Assembly (NCBI RefSeq): GCF_000482845.1
Contig: NZ_AXWV01000026.1
Location: 1 to 54,043 of the forward strand
Reading direction: 5' to 3'
DNA length: 54,043 bases
From: Anaerobiospirillum succiniciproducens DSM 6400
GTDB lineage: Bacteria; Pseudomonadota; Gammaproteobacteria; Enterobacterales; Succinivibrionaceae
Position numbers and translations under genes: made by a program. Shown one piece after another: positions 17,485 to 25,877 of the stretch (position 1 is its first letter; every line of letters begins with the position of its first letter). The notes beneath the pieces were generated by a model, which ran no database searches, had not been told where the DNA came from, and saw only the letters and a list, made by a program, of their open reading frames with translations.

Positions 17485-18420
17485 TTAACCAATCAGGCTT
17501 AAGCCAAGCTGTGGACGGGTATTAGCCTGCATCAGCATGGAGGATGCAGCCTGCTGAATGATGTTCTGCTGGGTAAGGTTTGCAGACTCTTCAGCAAAAT
17601 CAGCATCACGGATACGTGAGCGTGCGTCAGCTTCGTTAGCAGCAACGTTTGACTGGTTGCGGATAGATGACTCAAGACGATTCTGCATGGCACCTAAGTT
17701 GGCGCGTTGACCGTCTACCTTAGCGATGAGCTTATCCATAGAGTCAATAAGCTTTGCTGCTTGCTCAGCACTTGAGAATGCTACTGCAGTTCCTCTTGAA
17801 ACTTGTTTGGTGCCAGTATCTTGTTTGCTATTAAAGCCTTCAGTAATACCATTAGCTAAGGTTGAGAAAGTAAAGTTTGCTACGCAGAATGAGATAGTAT
17901 CACCCTTGTTGGAGCCGACCTGCAAAGTCATAGAACCACCATTAGCACCAGCACCAGCAGTTCCGTAGATGGTTGATGTACCACCAGTTGCTGCATCACC
18001 GCCAGCAAGGATCTTTTTGCCACCGTAAGTGGTTTGCTGAGAGATACGCTGCATTTCAGCAACTAAAGATGAAGCTTCTTTTGCTAAAGCATCACGATCT
18101 GCTTGAGTGTTGGTACCATTGGCAGCCTGTACTGAAAGAGTACGAACCTTCTGGAGCATGCCAGAGATTTCGTCCATACCAGCTTCGATGGTCTGTGCTA
18201 ATGCAATACCGTCAGCAGCGTTACGGTTACCTTGATTGAGGCCGTTGATTTGGGAAGTTAAACGGTCAGAAATCTGAAGACCAGCAGCGTCGTCCTTGGC
18301 ACTGTTGATACGCATACCGCTTGATAAACGCTGGTATGTAGTAGTGAGCTGGTTCTGGACATTGCTAAGGTTGCGCTGGCCTTGAAGGGCGCTGTAGTTA
18401 GTATTTACATATACAGCCAT
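17485..18420 (-). CDS. fliC: Flagellin, copy 1 (promoter-proximal)
   Basis: Filament subunit of 311 residues and first gene of the six-gene array. The conserved ends match the others; the centre is Gly/Ala/Thr rich (GGDAATGGTSTIYGTAGAGA) and it has a Cys in DTISFCVANFTF. It reads NLSNVQNQ where copies 2-4 have YLGNVQ. Its leader is the only long one: about 600 bp separate it from the ptsI terminator, so the array promoter should be there. I could not find a clear sigma-28 or sigma-54 site by eye. The ribosome-binding site GGAG is the loop of a perfect seven-base inverted repeat abutting the ATG (18421-18438), which predicts translational control. Confidence 0.95.
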   Translation of the reverse strand: MAVYVNTNYSALQGQRNLSNVQNQLTTTYQRLSSGMRINSAKDDAAGLQISDRLTSQINGLNQGNRNAADGIALAQTIEAGMDEISGMLQKVRTLSVQAANGTNTQADRDALAKEASSLVAEMQRISQQTTYGGKKILAGGDAATGGTSTIYGTAGAGANGGSMTLQVGSNKGDTISFCVANFTFSTLANGITEGFNSKQDTGTKQVSRGTAVAFSSAEQAAKLIDSMDKLIAKVDGQRANLGAMQNRLESSIRNQSNVAANEADARSRIRDADFAEESANLTQQNIIQQAASSMLMQANTRPQLGLSLIG

Positions 18421-18438
18421 AACGTAACTCCTTACGTT
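18421..18438 (-). promoter_or_regulatory. Hairpin with the flagellin Shine-Dalgarno in its loop (CsrA-type site)
   Basis: The transcript reads AACGTAA-GGAG-TTACGTT directly before the ATG at 18420. The perfect seven-base stem presents GGAG as loop; opening the last A-U pairs gives AAGGAGTT, matching the CsrA core ANGGA. A stem here would hide the ribosome-binding site and start codon even without protein. Confidence 0.65.
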
Positions 18439-18456
18439 TGTTTGAATCTTTTAGAT

Positions 18457-18495
18457 ACGACTTGTGCAGTCGTTCTTCTCTTCTAGCTAACGACT
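18457..18495 (-). promoter_or_regulatory. Mutually exclusive stems in the flagellin leader
   Basis: In the leader the transcript contains AGTCGT, then ACGACT, then AGTCGT (plus-strand positions 18490-18495, 18468-18473 and 18457-18462). The middle segment can pair with either neighbour, across 16-base or 5-base loops, and GATAC/GTATC lies outside both. This is the layout of a two-state RNA switch. Confidence 0.4.
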
Positions 18496-18933
18496 TTGTA
18501 TCTAGGGAGTGAATGTCATTTATGAAAAATCTGAAAATTCACTCCAAATATGTTTTACAACTAAGTAAAAAGGCCAAATCTAGATATAACATTTAGCGCA
18601 TATACAACGCATTTAGTTTTTTGTTTGTACCATTAAAGTAATAGCGTGGATTACACAAAACGAAATTTGCCTTTACATTAGAAACGTTTCACGTTGTGTC
18701 TAGAAAAGTTTCAAACATAGTATTTAAGCCATCTTTTAACAAAATATATATGACATAACCATGTTTTTAGGGGAAATTTTGGGTGTGATGATAGAGTTTT
18801 AACCTTTAACTTACATATGAGTTAAATTTGTATTGATAAGTATATTTGGAGATTTTTTTCAGATTTGAGTAGGTAGGTGAGTAAAGCTGGAAAGAATAAT
18901 CAGAATAGTGAGTGGAGGTGGGGCATTGGTTGA
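18496..18933. other. Region upstream of the flagellin array
   Basis: AT-rich, no gene. It should hold the flagellin promoter. The only marked palindrome is GAAACGTTTC at 18681-18690, resembling a Cra operator core (TGAAACGTTTCA), about 260 bp upstream of the first flagellin start. Confidence 0.45.
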
Positions 18934-18977
18934 TAAAAAATAAAATGCCAGAGAGCCTTTGGGGCTGTCTGGCATTT
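18934..18977 (-). terminator. Rho-independent terminator of crr-ptsI
   Basis: On the minus strand AAATGCCAGACAGCC pairs with GGCTCTCTGGCATTT (one mismatch) across a short loop, and TATTTTTTATC follows. It lies about 60 bp after the ptsI stop. Confidence 0.9.
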
Positions 18978-19039
18978 GAAAGCCAAGCGACTTAGAACTT
19001 GGCTGTGGCTTAATCAGTTAATGATTTGCCTTGTATTAC

Positions 19040-20761
19040 TTAGCTGTGGATCTTCTTGACTGGATCTAAGGAGATCTTTGGGTTCTTAAGTGAGCTTAAG
19101 CATACAGCTTCACTGTTACGTACGCGCTCTCTTAATGCTAATACTGCACCAGGAGACACAGACAGCTCGTCATAGCCCATCTCGATGAACTTATCAGTAA
19201 GCTCAGGATCGGCAGCAAGCTCACCGCAAATACCGGCGGTAATGCCGGCAGCATGAGCATTAGATGCAATCTGGCGTAACAGCTCTAATACAGCCTCATG
19301 ATGAGGATCGTAGAAGTCACCTAAGTTTTGGTTCTGACGATCACAAGCAGTGGTGTACTGATTGAGGTCATTAGTACCTACAGAGAAGAAGTCTACATGC
19401 TCAGCAAGCTGACGTGAGAGCACTGCTGCAGCAGGAGTTTCGATCATGATGCCAATCTTTGGCTCGCCGTATTCGATGTTCTCAGATTTAAGCTCAGCAA
19501 CAACCTCAGCACAGATGGCCTTCGCCTGCTCGATTTCCTTAAGACGGGTAACCATTGGGAACATCATAGCGATATTGCCACGAGCTGCAGCGCGGTAAAT
19601 AGCACGCAGCTGAGTCTTAAAGATTTCTGGTTTGGTTAAGCAAATACGCAGAGCACGTAAGCCTAATGCTGGGTTTTCCTCATGCGGCAGATCGAAGTAA
19701 TCTACTTGCTTATCCGCACCGATATCTAAGGTACGGATAATCACGAGGCGGCCGTTCATAGCGGAAGCTACCTTAGCGTAGGCCTTAAATTGCTCTTCTT
19801 CGCTAGGTGGATCAGATCTACCTAAGTATAAGAACTCTGATCTGAACAGACCAATGCCTTCACCATCGTTCTCTAATACCTGCTCAACATCATCAGGCTG
19901 ACCGATGTTGGCAAAGGTATAAACACGGTGACCGGTTTTAGAAATACCTGGCTGACCACGCAGAGCAAGCTGACGAATACGCTGTTGCTCAAATGCGTCT
20001 TTAGCAGCCATGAGCTTGGTAATGGTGCTCTGATCAGGATCTATGAAGAACTCGCCCTTTACAGCATCAAGACCAATGGTATGACCAGTTAAGTCCATTG
20101 CCTCTTCAGACTCAGTTGCTGCCTTACCATCGCCATCAAGGCTGCTTGGCAGATTAGAGTTGATGATAAGAGGAATGTTCATGGTACGAGCTAAGATCGA
20201 AGCATGAGAGTTCTGAGTGCCATGGCGCAGCACAAAACCTAAAATTAAGGAACGATCTAAAGCTACAGTTTGTGATGGCTGCAGATCATCAGCAACGATA
20301 ACGCAAGCTTCGGTAAGCTCAACAGTTTCACCACCACGTAAAATACGGGCAATACGGCCAGTTACGTCCTTAACGTCAGCAGCACGCTCACGCATGTAAG
20401 GATCATCTAAGGCCTCAAAGTCAGCAGCCTGCTCTTTACCAACGCTAACAGCAGCGTCAGCTGCATTGATGCCTCCCTTTTTGATACGGTCACGAATGTT
20501 GTCGCAAATGTCCGGATCTTCGAGCATCATGCGGTGAATTTCGAAGATTTCTGCCTGCTCATCACCGATCTCTTCACGAGCTTTCTCGATAAGACGATCA
20601 AGTTCTGTGGCAGCCTTGCTAAGAGCGCCCTCAAAGAGCTCAAGCTCTTGATCAACACTTAGGCAATCTCTGTCAGATGCAACCACTTCAGGGGTTTTAA
20701 TGTGCAGGACTTTACCAAAGGTAATACCGGCACAGGCACAACGACCTTTTCCTGTATACAT
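19040..20761 (-). CDS. ptsI: PTS Enzyme I (phosphoenolpyruvate-protein phosphotransferase)
   Basis: Cytoplasmic Enzyme I of 573 residues, normal length. It takes phosphate from PEP and passes it to HPr. Active H186 is in HGTQNSHASILARTMNIPL; the NSHASILARTM form is typical of clostridial enzymes, where enterobacteria have GGRTSHTSIMAR. The PEP-binding domain shows GLFRSEFLYLGR, then GTNDLNQYTTACDRQN, and the catalytic Cys in GICGELAAD near residue 500. It starts with ATG at 20761, three bases after the crr stop, so the two genes are one operon, closed by the terminator at 18934-18977. HPr is encoded separately at 11950-12207. With HPr and NagE it points to a PTS acquired as a set, which is inference. 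Confidence 0.96.
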   Translation of the reverse strand: MYTGKGRCACAGITFGKVLHIKTPEVVASDRDCLSVDQELELFEGALSKAATELDRLIEKAREEIGDEQAEIFEIHRMMLEDPDICDNIRDRIKKGGINAADAAVSVGKEQAADFEALDDPYMRERAADVKDVTGRIARILRGGETVELTEACVIVADDLQPSQTVALDRSLILGFVLRHGTQNSHASILARTMNIPLIINSNLPSSLDGDGKAATESEEAMDLTGHTIGLDAVKGEFFIDPDQSTITKLMAAKDAFEQQRIRQLALRGQPGISKTGHRVYTFANIGQPDDVEQVLENDGEGIGLFRSEFLYLGRSDPPSEEEQFKAYAKVASAMNGRLVIIRTLDIGADKQVDYFDLPHEENPALGLRALRICLTKPEIFKTQLRAIYRAAARGNIAMMFPMVTRLKEIEQAKAICAEVVAELKSENIEYGEPKIGIMIETPAAAVLSRQLAEHVDFFSVGTNDLNQYTTACDRQNQNLGDFYDPHHEAVLELLRQIASNAHAAGITAGICGELAADPELTDKFIEMGYDELSVSPGAVLALRERVRNSEAVCLSSLKNPKISLDPVKKIHS

Positions 20762-20764
20762 GGT

Positions 20765-21271
20765 TTACTGCTCCGCAGGTTGAATGGTGCAGATGTCGTC
20801 GTCAGTGGTTACGGCCTTAGGTGCGATAAACTCCACGCTCTTGAAGTCGCTAGCATTGCATACAACAACAGGAACAAGGTTTGATAAACCGTGATCTGCA
20901 ATTACCTTGCTATCAAAACGGATGAGTGGCTGACCAGCCTTAACCTGATCGTCATCCTTTACTAAGGCCTCAAAACCTTCGCCCTTTAAGTCTACAGTGT
21001 TGATACCAACGTGGATGAGGATTTCTACATTGTCAGTAGAGGTCAGGGTAACAGCATGAGCAGTCTTGAAGATCTGAGTTACAACACCATCACAAGGAGC
21101 GTAAACAGTGCCATCATCGCCTGGCTTGAAGCAGGTGGTAGGACCGAGTACAGACTCAGCAAAGGTTGGGTCAGGAATCTCAGTAACATTGATCATGTCA
21201 CCCTTGATTGGTGACTTTAAAGTAATGTTTGCTGGTTTGTTGCCGCCGAAGAGTTTGTCAAAAAAGCCCAT
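20765..21271 (-). CDS. crr: PTS glucose-type EIIA component (EIIAGlc)
   Basis: Free-standing EIIAGlc, 168 residues from the ATG at 21271 (MGFFDKLFGGNKP). I prefer this start because GGAG lies upstream at proper spacing; an ATG four codons earlier overlaps that site. Phosphorylated H87 lies in EILIHVGINTVDLKGEGF, and H72 in FKTAHAVTLTS is the second active-site His. The start MGFFDKLFG corresponds to the membrane-associating N-terminal helix of enterobacterial EIIAGlc. It should phosphorylate the EIIB domain of NagE, which lacks its own EIIA. In enterobacteria the same protein also controls adenylate cyclase and inducer exclusion; whether it does here is unknown. It is first gene of the crr-ptsI operon. 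Confidence 0.95.
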   Translation of the reverse strand: MGFFDKLFGGNKPANITLKSPIKGDMINVTEIPDPTFAESVLGPTTCFKPGDDGTVYAPCDGVVTQIFKTAHAVTLTSTDNVEILIHVGINTVDLKGEGFEALVKDDDQVKAGQPLIRFDSKVIADHGLSNLVPVVVCNASDFKSVEFIAPKAVTTDDDICTIQPAEQ

Positions 21272-22423
21272 ACCTATCTCCATTAAGGATTATGGCTATA
21301 CGAAACTCAAGCTTGCTCTAGGAGCATCGGCAGTATTTGACCAAACTGACAGTCTGCAGATTTATTGCAGCGTAGTGCTTGAGGGGTATGCCTCTTTCCT
21401 AAACAATACCTGCAAGGAATGGTGCTCTCATTAAGAAAGCTATTCCTTAGCAGATGAATCAAAGGTGCTGTGCACAAGGGCAATGCTCTAAGTGCTATGC
21501 ACTTTAGAAAAAGCCATTGGCATAAAAGTGTGTATCGGCCTAAGTAAAGCCAAGTGAAAAGAGATGGCTTGTACTTAAAGCGTTGTTATCCAGGCTATAG
21601 GCAAATCTGCCTAAATATGCTGAAAATGTTGCGCCCATAAAAAATAATAGCGCTTAACTTTTGATTGTACTGCAAAGCTAACAGTTGTGGAATAAATCTA
21701 GCAATTAGTAACCATAAAAGTGTGAACTCTTAGATAAAATCACAGTTGCTTTGACAAAAATTTATGAAAATTTGTAACATTCTGTAAATTTTCACAGCGC
21801 TTACGAAATAGCTTCACAGACTATAACTAACGTTTTGCCTTGCCCTCATGAGGGATATGTTTGCTAGTTAGCAGTTTGAGATATGTTTATCTGAACGCTT
21901 GTTGCACTTGAGTGCTTATTAGTGCTTAACGCTTGTGGACTGGTGTTTATCTAGTTTGTCACTAAAAAGGCCGGATTAGGCGATGAAAATGGCTTAGATT
22001 CGGCATTTGTTTAGATGGTGTCGAAAAAGTGAGACGAGTTTATTGGCACTGTCTTTGCTAACAGTGCGATGAGCGCCTTTGTGTGCACAAGGCTTGTAGG
22101 CTATGACTTTGAGCTAAAAGTTTCTCTATTTTGTCTCATTAGTACATAATGCAATCCTAAGAATGCACAAGGCCTGTGCATAAAGCTACGTTTTTTAAGC
22201 GATTTATAGTCGCTGTTATAGATGCGTGATGTTATGCAAAGATAAGCATTAGCGCTCGTGCTAAAATACAACGCTGTTTCTTAGTGTTTAAATAGCTATT
22301 TGCCCATTTATATGCGCTTTGAGACACGCTAGGTGCCGATTAAAACTCGGTGCATGTAAAAGTTTATGCCGATACCGCCTGCCTATGTTGGCAGTTTACG
22401 TAAAAGATGGAGACCTTAAACGT
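21272..22423. other. Divergent spacer between crr and motY
   Basis: About 1.15 kb, AT-rich, with no supported gene; the frame at 21108-21434 is a shadow of crr. It should contain two divergent promoters, one for crr-ptsI and one for motY. I see no clear operator or tandem repeat. Confidence 0.45.
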
Positions 22424-23386
22424 ATGCGTAAAGCAGGATTGATTAGCTTGGCCTTAGCAGCTTTGCTTAGTGCTACAAGTGCTTCAGCTAATGTACGCTA
22501 CGAGGCAAGCATTAGCGATACTCAGGCCAAAGACTGGTCTACAGCCTCATCAAGGATCTCCTGTGTGCTGTCCTCTAACATTAGTGGTTATGGTCGCGCA
22601 GACTTTACTTTACTGTCTGGCGTAAAGCGCCGTCTGAGCCTTGAAATTTTCCCATCTACTCAGATCATCTCAAGATCTAAGATGCGTATCATCTCCGCTC
22701 CACCAGAGTGGCGTCCACAGGGTGTAGAAAACGAGATCGGTGAAATCGATTTATACCGTGGTTTCCGTCCATTCGTGGGTGACTCTGTATCCTGGTCTAT
22801 GCTCCGTGAGCTTAGCAACGGTCAGCGTATCTTATTCCCATACTTAAGTGAGCATCCAAACTTCGTTGAGAGTATCGTGCCAGTATTAAGCCCAATGGGC
22901 TTTGCTAAGCCATACAAGGAGTTTATTGACTGCTCAGCTCAGCTGCTGCCATTTGGTTATACCGATGTTAACTTAGTAGCTTTAATGTTCTACGAGACCG
23001 AGAATCGTCTAACTCCTTCTTCACAGCAGCGTCTAGATCAGCAGATTGAGTACTGCAAGATTGATACTTCTGTAAATAAGATCATCATTTCATCATTCGG
23101 CTCAGGTAGCGAAGATAACCTAGATAATATCGATCTTGCTAAGCGCCGTGGTGACAATATTGCCAAGATTTTCACTGATGCTGGTATTAACAAGGACATC
23201 ATTGAAATTCGTACTTACGGTGATGAGCAATTAGCTACTACTGGCTATACCGATTCAGAGCGCAGACAGTCTTCTAAAGCCATTGTTGAGCTGCAACGTG
23301 ATCAGTTCAAGATTGACAGTAGAACTGAGGTTGAAATGCCTGATGTTGGTGTACCAGAAGATTGGTACTCTGCCGAGAACGAGTAG
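22424..23386 (+). CDS. motY: Flagellar motor T-ring protein MotY (OmpA-like)
   Basis: Periplasmic stator-anchoring protein of sodium-driven polar flagella, 320 residues from the ATG at 22424 (MRKAGLISLALAALL), preceded by GGAGA. The signal peptide ends after ASA at about residue 23. The N-terminal MotY domain is recognisable by SRISCVLSSNISGYGRADF, the ISAPPEWRP segment and FIDCSAQLLPFGYTDVN. The OmpA-like peptidoglycan-binding domain starts near residue 195 (VALMFYETENRLTPSSQQRLD) and carries the usual NIDLAKRRGDNI helix. In Vibrio, MotY and the Sel1-repeat protein MotX form the T ring that holds PomA/PomB stators; here the next gene is itself a Sel1-type protein. The C-terminal 25 residues are an acidic tail. 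A hairpin terminator follows. Confidence 0.85.
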   Translation: MRKAGLISLALAALLSATSASANVRYEASISDTQAKDWSTASSRISCVLSSNISGYGRADFTLLSGVKRRLSLEIFPSTQIISRSKMRIISAPPEWRPQGVENEIGEIDLYRGFRPFVGDSVSWSMLRELSNGQRILFPYLSEHPNFVESIVPVLSPMGFAKPYKEFIDCSAQLLPFGYTDVNLVALMFYETENRLTPSSQQRLDQQIEYCKIDTSVNKIIISSFGSGSEDNLDNIDLAKRRGDNIAKIFTDAGINKDIIEIRTYGDEQLATTGYTDSERRQSSKAIVELQRDQFKIDSRTEVEMPDVGVPEDWYSAENE

Positions 23387-23407
23387 TAAGTTTTATATTA
23401 CTTTTAC

Positions 23408-23438
23408 AACAGCATGACCTGAAAAGGCATGCTGTTTT
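23408..23438 (+). terminator. Rho-independent terminator after motY
   Basis: AACAGCATG and CATGCTGTT pair across an 11-base loop and are followed by TTTAC. It lies 20 bp after the motY stop, suggesting that the next gene has its own promoter. Confidence 0.7.
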
Positions 23439-23609
23439 ACACTATAAGCGGTCTGTTTTTACCTTAAAAACTCGACCATAAGACAAATCCTTGTACTTTA
23501 GTAATTCAATTGCTGTCAATTTACTAAAGGTGATGAGGTCAGGCTTGAATGACGAACTTGGTCATGTAGCAAGCTTGCGCTAGAACTAAGTCTAGAGAGA
23601 AATTTTGCT

Positions 23610-25307
23610 ATGGCAAACATGTTAAAAAAGATCAAGGCAATGGAGCATAGGGAGAGAAACCGTATGCGCCAGCGCTATGCAATGGTAGCTATTGGCGTAT
23701 TGTTCTTTGCTGCTATCTTTTATGGATTGCTCTACGCATATACCATGAATGCAGAGTCTGAGCGTAAGGCAATTACTGCCGAGGGTATCAAGGCTTTAGC
23801 ATACTCTGACTTCTATCGCGCTGAAGCACTGTTAAAGCAAGCTGATGCAGAACAAGACCCATACGCTTCTGAGTTCTTGTCTTACTTCTACGTCACAAGT
23901 GGTCAGTACGATAACGCTGCTTTATATGCAGAGAAGGCTGTTAAATTTAAGCGCCACACTGCCTATGAGATTTTAGGCGACTTAGCCTTAATCGGTTTTG
24001 GTCGTGCTAAAGGTGTTGATGCGGCCATTTCTTTCTTTGAGCAAGGCGCTATCCGTCGAGCCAATGACGAAGCTGCTCTCATTAAGCAAGGTTTACAGGT
24101 TAAGAACAATTGGTATAACGGCGATCCACTTAACATGGTTCCTCGTGATATCAACTTACAGGCAACTGAGTACTTCTCACAAATGGTTAAGCGTGCACTG
24201 CCACTGCTGACCAATGAAAAAGACTATATCGACTTTATTTTAAAGACTAAGCAAAAGGGTGCTAAAGATCTTGAGATGCAAATGGGCGATATGCTCTTTG
24301 TGGGTAACGACAAGATTTCATCTAATGCTCAGGCTGCTTTAGAGTACTGGAAAGCTGCTTTAGACAAGGGCATTACCGATGCTTATGTACGTCTTGGTGG
24401 TGTTTATTGGCACGGCTATGCAGCTAAGCGTAATCCTCAAGATTCTATCGATATGTACTCTGCAGCTGTGGATAAGAAAAATCCAATTGCTCTGTACTCT
24501 TTAGGTTTAATCTCATTACGTTCTGGAGCTAAGGGCGGCGATGAGATGGGTATTCAGCTGTTTAATACTGCAGCTGCTAATGGTTATGGTCCAGCATCTA
24601 CTGCTTTAGGCGTATTTGCTTTAACTGAAACCGATACTCCTGATGCACTTACTAAGGCAGGTAACTGGATTAGAATTGCAGCTGTTGAGCAAAATGATCT
24701 CTCTGGCCGCATTATCTATGATTTAATGCTCATGTCAGGTATTGGTGCTGGTAAAGAGTTTAGCCGTGGATTTGATGACTTACTTGAGATCTCTAAAGTC
24801 TATGGCCCAGCTAAGAGCATCATCGACTTACTGCAGCAGCGTATTGAGCCGGCTGATATCTTAAAGCAGGTCTTAGTAGTTTCAAACAATGTGCTGCGCG
24901 GTAATATCGCTTATCGTGAAGGTGATCCTGTAGCTCAGCAAGAGATTAAGGATCCAACCACTGGCGAGGTCATGGATAGACCATTCTCATTTTATGAGTC
25001 AGTTAGCACCTTAGATAAGGCCTTTAAAGATCGTTACGGTGCTCGTAACTTCACTAGTGTAACTGACATCTCTAAGCTGGCAGTTAACAATGAGCCAATC
25101 TTAAGCCCAGAGCTTGTGAAGGTAATCGTGCAGTACTCGCCATCTACTGGTGTTGCACCTTTTGTTGCTGATACCAAGATGCCACGTCCTGAGCCTCCAT
25201 TAAGCCCATCTGACTATAACATGGATGACTTTGTGCCTCCTGTTTCTCTCTTAGAGGTACAGCCACTGCGCAACAAAGAAACAGGTCAGCTCAACAAGAT
25301 CTACTAA
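23610..25307 (+). CDS. Membrane-anchored Sel1/TPR-repeat protein next to motY
   Basis: Protein of 565 residues. A short basic N-terminus (MLKKIKAMEHRERNRMRQR) precedes one transmembrane helix (about 23-46, YAMVAIGVLFFAAIFYGLLY); by the positive-inside rule the remainder is periplasmic. Residues about 60-130 look TPR-like (FYRAEALLKQADAEQDPYAS), and 225-345 contain Sel1-type repeats (ALEYWKAALDKGITDAYVRLGGVYWHG, then MYSAAVDKKNPIALYSLGL). The C-terminal third is Pro-rich and lacks repeats. MotX, MotY's partner in Vibrio, is also a Sel1 protein but only about 210 residues and without an anchor. Position suggests a motor or envelope scaffold; function is not proven. Ribosome-binding site GAGAG lies about nine bases before ATG. 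Confidence 0.7.
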   Translation: MANMLKKIKAMEHRERNRMRQRYAMVAIGVLFFAAIFYGLLYAYTMNAESERKAITAEGIKALAYSDFYRAEALLKQADAEQDPYASEFLSYFYVTSGQYDNAALYAEKAVKFKRHTAYEILGDLALIGFGRAKGVDAAISFFEQGAIRRANDEAALIKQGLQVKNNWYNGDPLNMVPRDINLQATEYFSQMVKRALPLLTNEKDYIDFILKTKQKGAKDLEMQMGDMLFVGNDKISSNAQAALEYWKAALDKGITDAYVRLGGVYWHGYAAKRNPQDSIDMYSAAVDKKNPIALYSLGLISLRSGAKGGDEMGIQLFNTAAANGYGPASTALGVFALTETDTPDALTKAGNWIRIAAVEQNDLSGRIIYDLMLMSGIGAGKEFSRGFDDLLEISKVYGPAKSIIDLLQQRIEPADILKQVLVVSNNVLRGNIAYREGDPVAQQEIKDPTTGEVMDRPFSFYESVSTLDKAFKDRYGARNFTSVTDISKLAVNNEPILSPELVKVIVQYSPSTGVAPFVADTKMPRPEPPLSPSDYNMDDFVPPVSLLEVQPLRNKETGQLNKIY

Positions 25308-25330
25308 AGTACCATTAAGTACTTAACAGC

Positions 25331-25360
25331 AAGGCCACCATGCGGTGGCTTTGTTGTTTA
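25331..25360 (+). terminator. Rho-independent terminator of the Sel1-repeat gene
   Basis: AGGCCACC, loop ATGC and GGTGGCTT are followed by TGTTGTTT. It starts about 24 bp after the stop codon. Confidence 0.85.
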
Positions 25361-25749
25361 TGCGCCATAGCAATTTGCCTTAAGAGACACAGCACCACGT
25401 ATCCCGCAACTGTTAACCTCACCACTTCCATCCTCACACTCAAGCACATGCAGCCACTCCACCACTTTCATCCTCACACTCAAGTACATGCAGCCGCTTC
25501 ATCACATATAGCGCACATGAGCCATAAAGCTCATTTGAGAACTACCAACTAGACTCAATCGTTTATAAAGCAAATTGCCAAGACAAGGCCGTGGTCTCAT
25601 GTGCTTGGCACATTCCTATGCTGTATTTATGCAGCATCTGCTCTAGGCATAGAGCTAAAGGCAACAAGCATGCTCATGCCAAGATCAAGGCTATACATGA
25701 CCTGTTCTGGAGAGTAGGGCAGCGGTCTTCTTTTGTGTATGCATGGCTG
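25361..25749. other. Spacer between two converging genes
   Basis: Contains a 40-bp direct repeat at 25421-25500 and otherwise nothing recognisable. The small plus frames at 25340-25552 and 25591-25779 run through the repeat or the next terminator and lack ribosome-binding sites. Confidence 0.5.
25421..25500. repeat. 40-bp tandem repeat, two copies
   Basis: Copies at 25421-25460 and 25461-25500 both start ACCACTT(C/T)CATCCTCACACT and continue with CATGCAGCC. They differ at only a few bases. Confidence 0.85.
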
Positions 25750-25794
25750 CAAAAAGACAAAGCCCATGAGCAAGGTTAGTTGCTAATGGGCTTT
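25750..25794 (-). terminator. Rho-independent terminator of the GH84 gene
   Basis: On the minus strand AAAGCCCAT and ATGGGCTTT enclose an 18-base loop and are followed by GTCTTTTTG. It lies about 85 bp after the stop codon of the gene at 25878. Confidence 0.8.
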
Positions 25795-25877
25795 ATAGCG
25801 ACCACTGAAGCTTGGTTTGAGTAGCTTCAAGTGATGTATATGGCTTGTATTTGTAAAACTAGGCTTAAGCGTTTTCT

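Noticed and set aside
13814..18239. Numerous plus-strand frames opposite the flagellins
   Set aside because: They recur at equivalent positions in the copies because the coding strands are near-identical, and so are antisense shadows.
18421..18600. Sigma-28 or sigma-54 promoter of the flagellin array
   Set aside because: Neither the sigma-28 pattern (TAAA and GCCGATAA) nor the sigma-54 pattern (GG and GC elements) could be found with acceptable matches.
18681..18690. Cra operator controlling the flagellins
   Set aside because: GAAACGTTTC fits the core, but a single 10-bp palindrome 260 bp from the gene is too weak for a separate feature.
25340..25779. Two small plus-strand frames after the Sel1-repeat gene
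   Set aside because: The first begins inside a terminator and reads through the 40-bp repeat; the second runs into the GH84 terminator.
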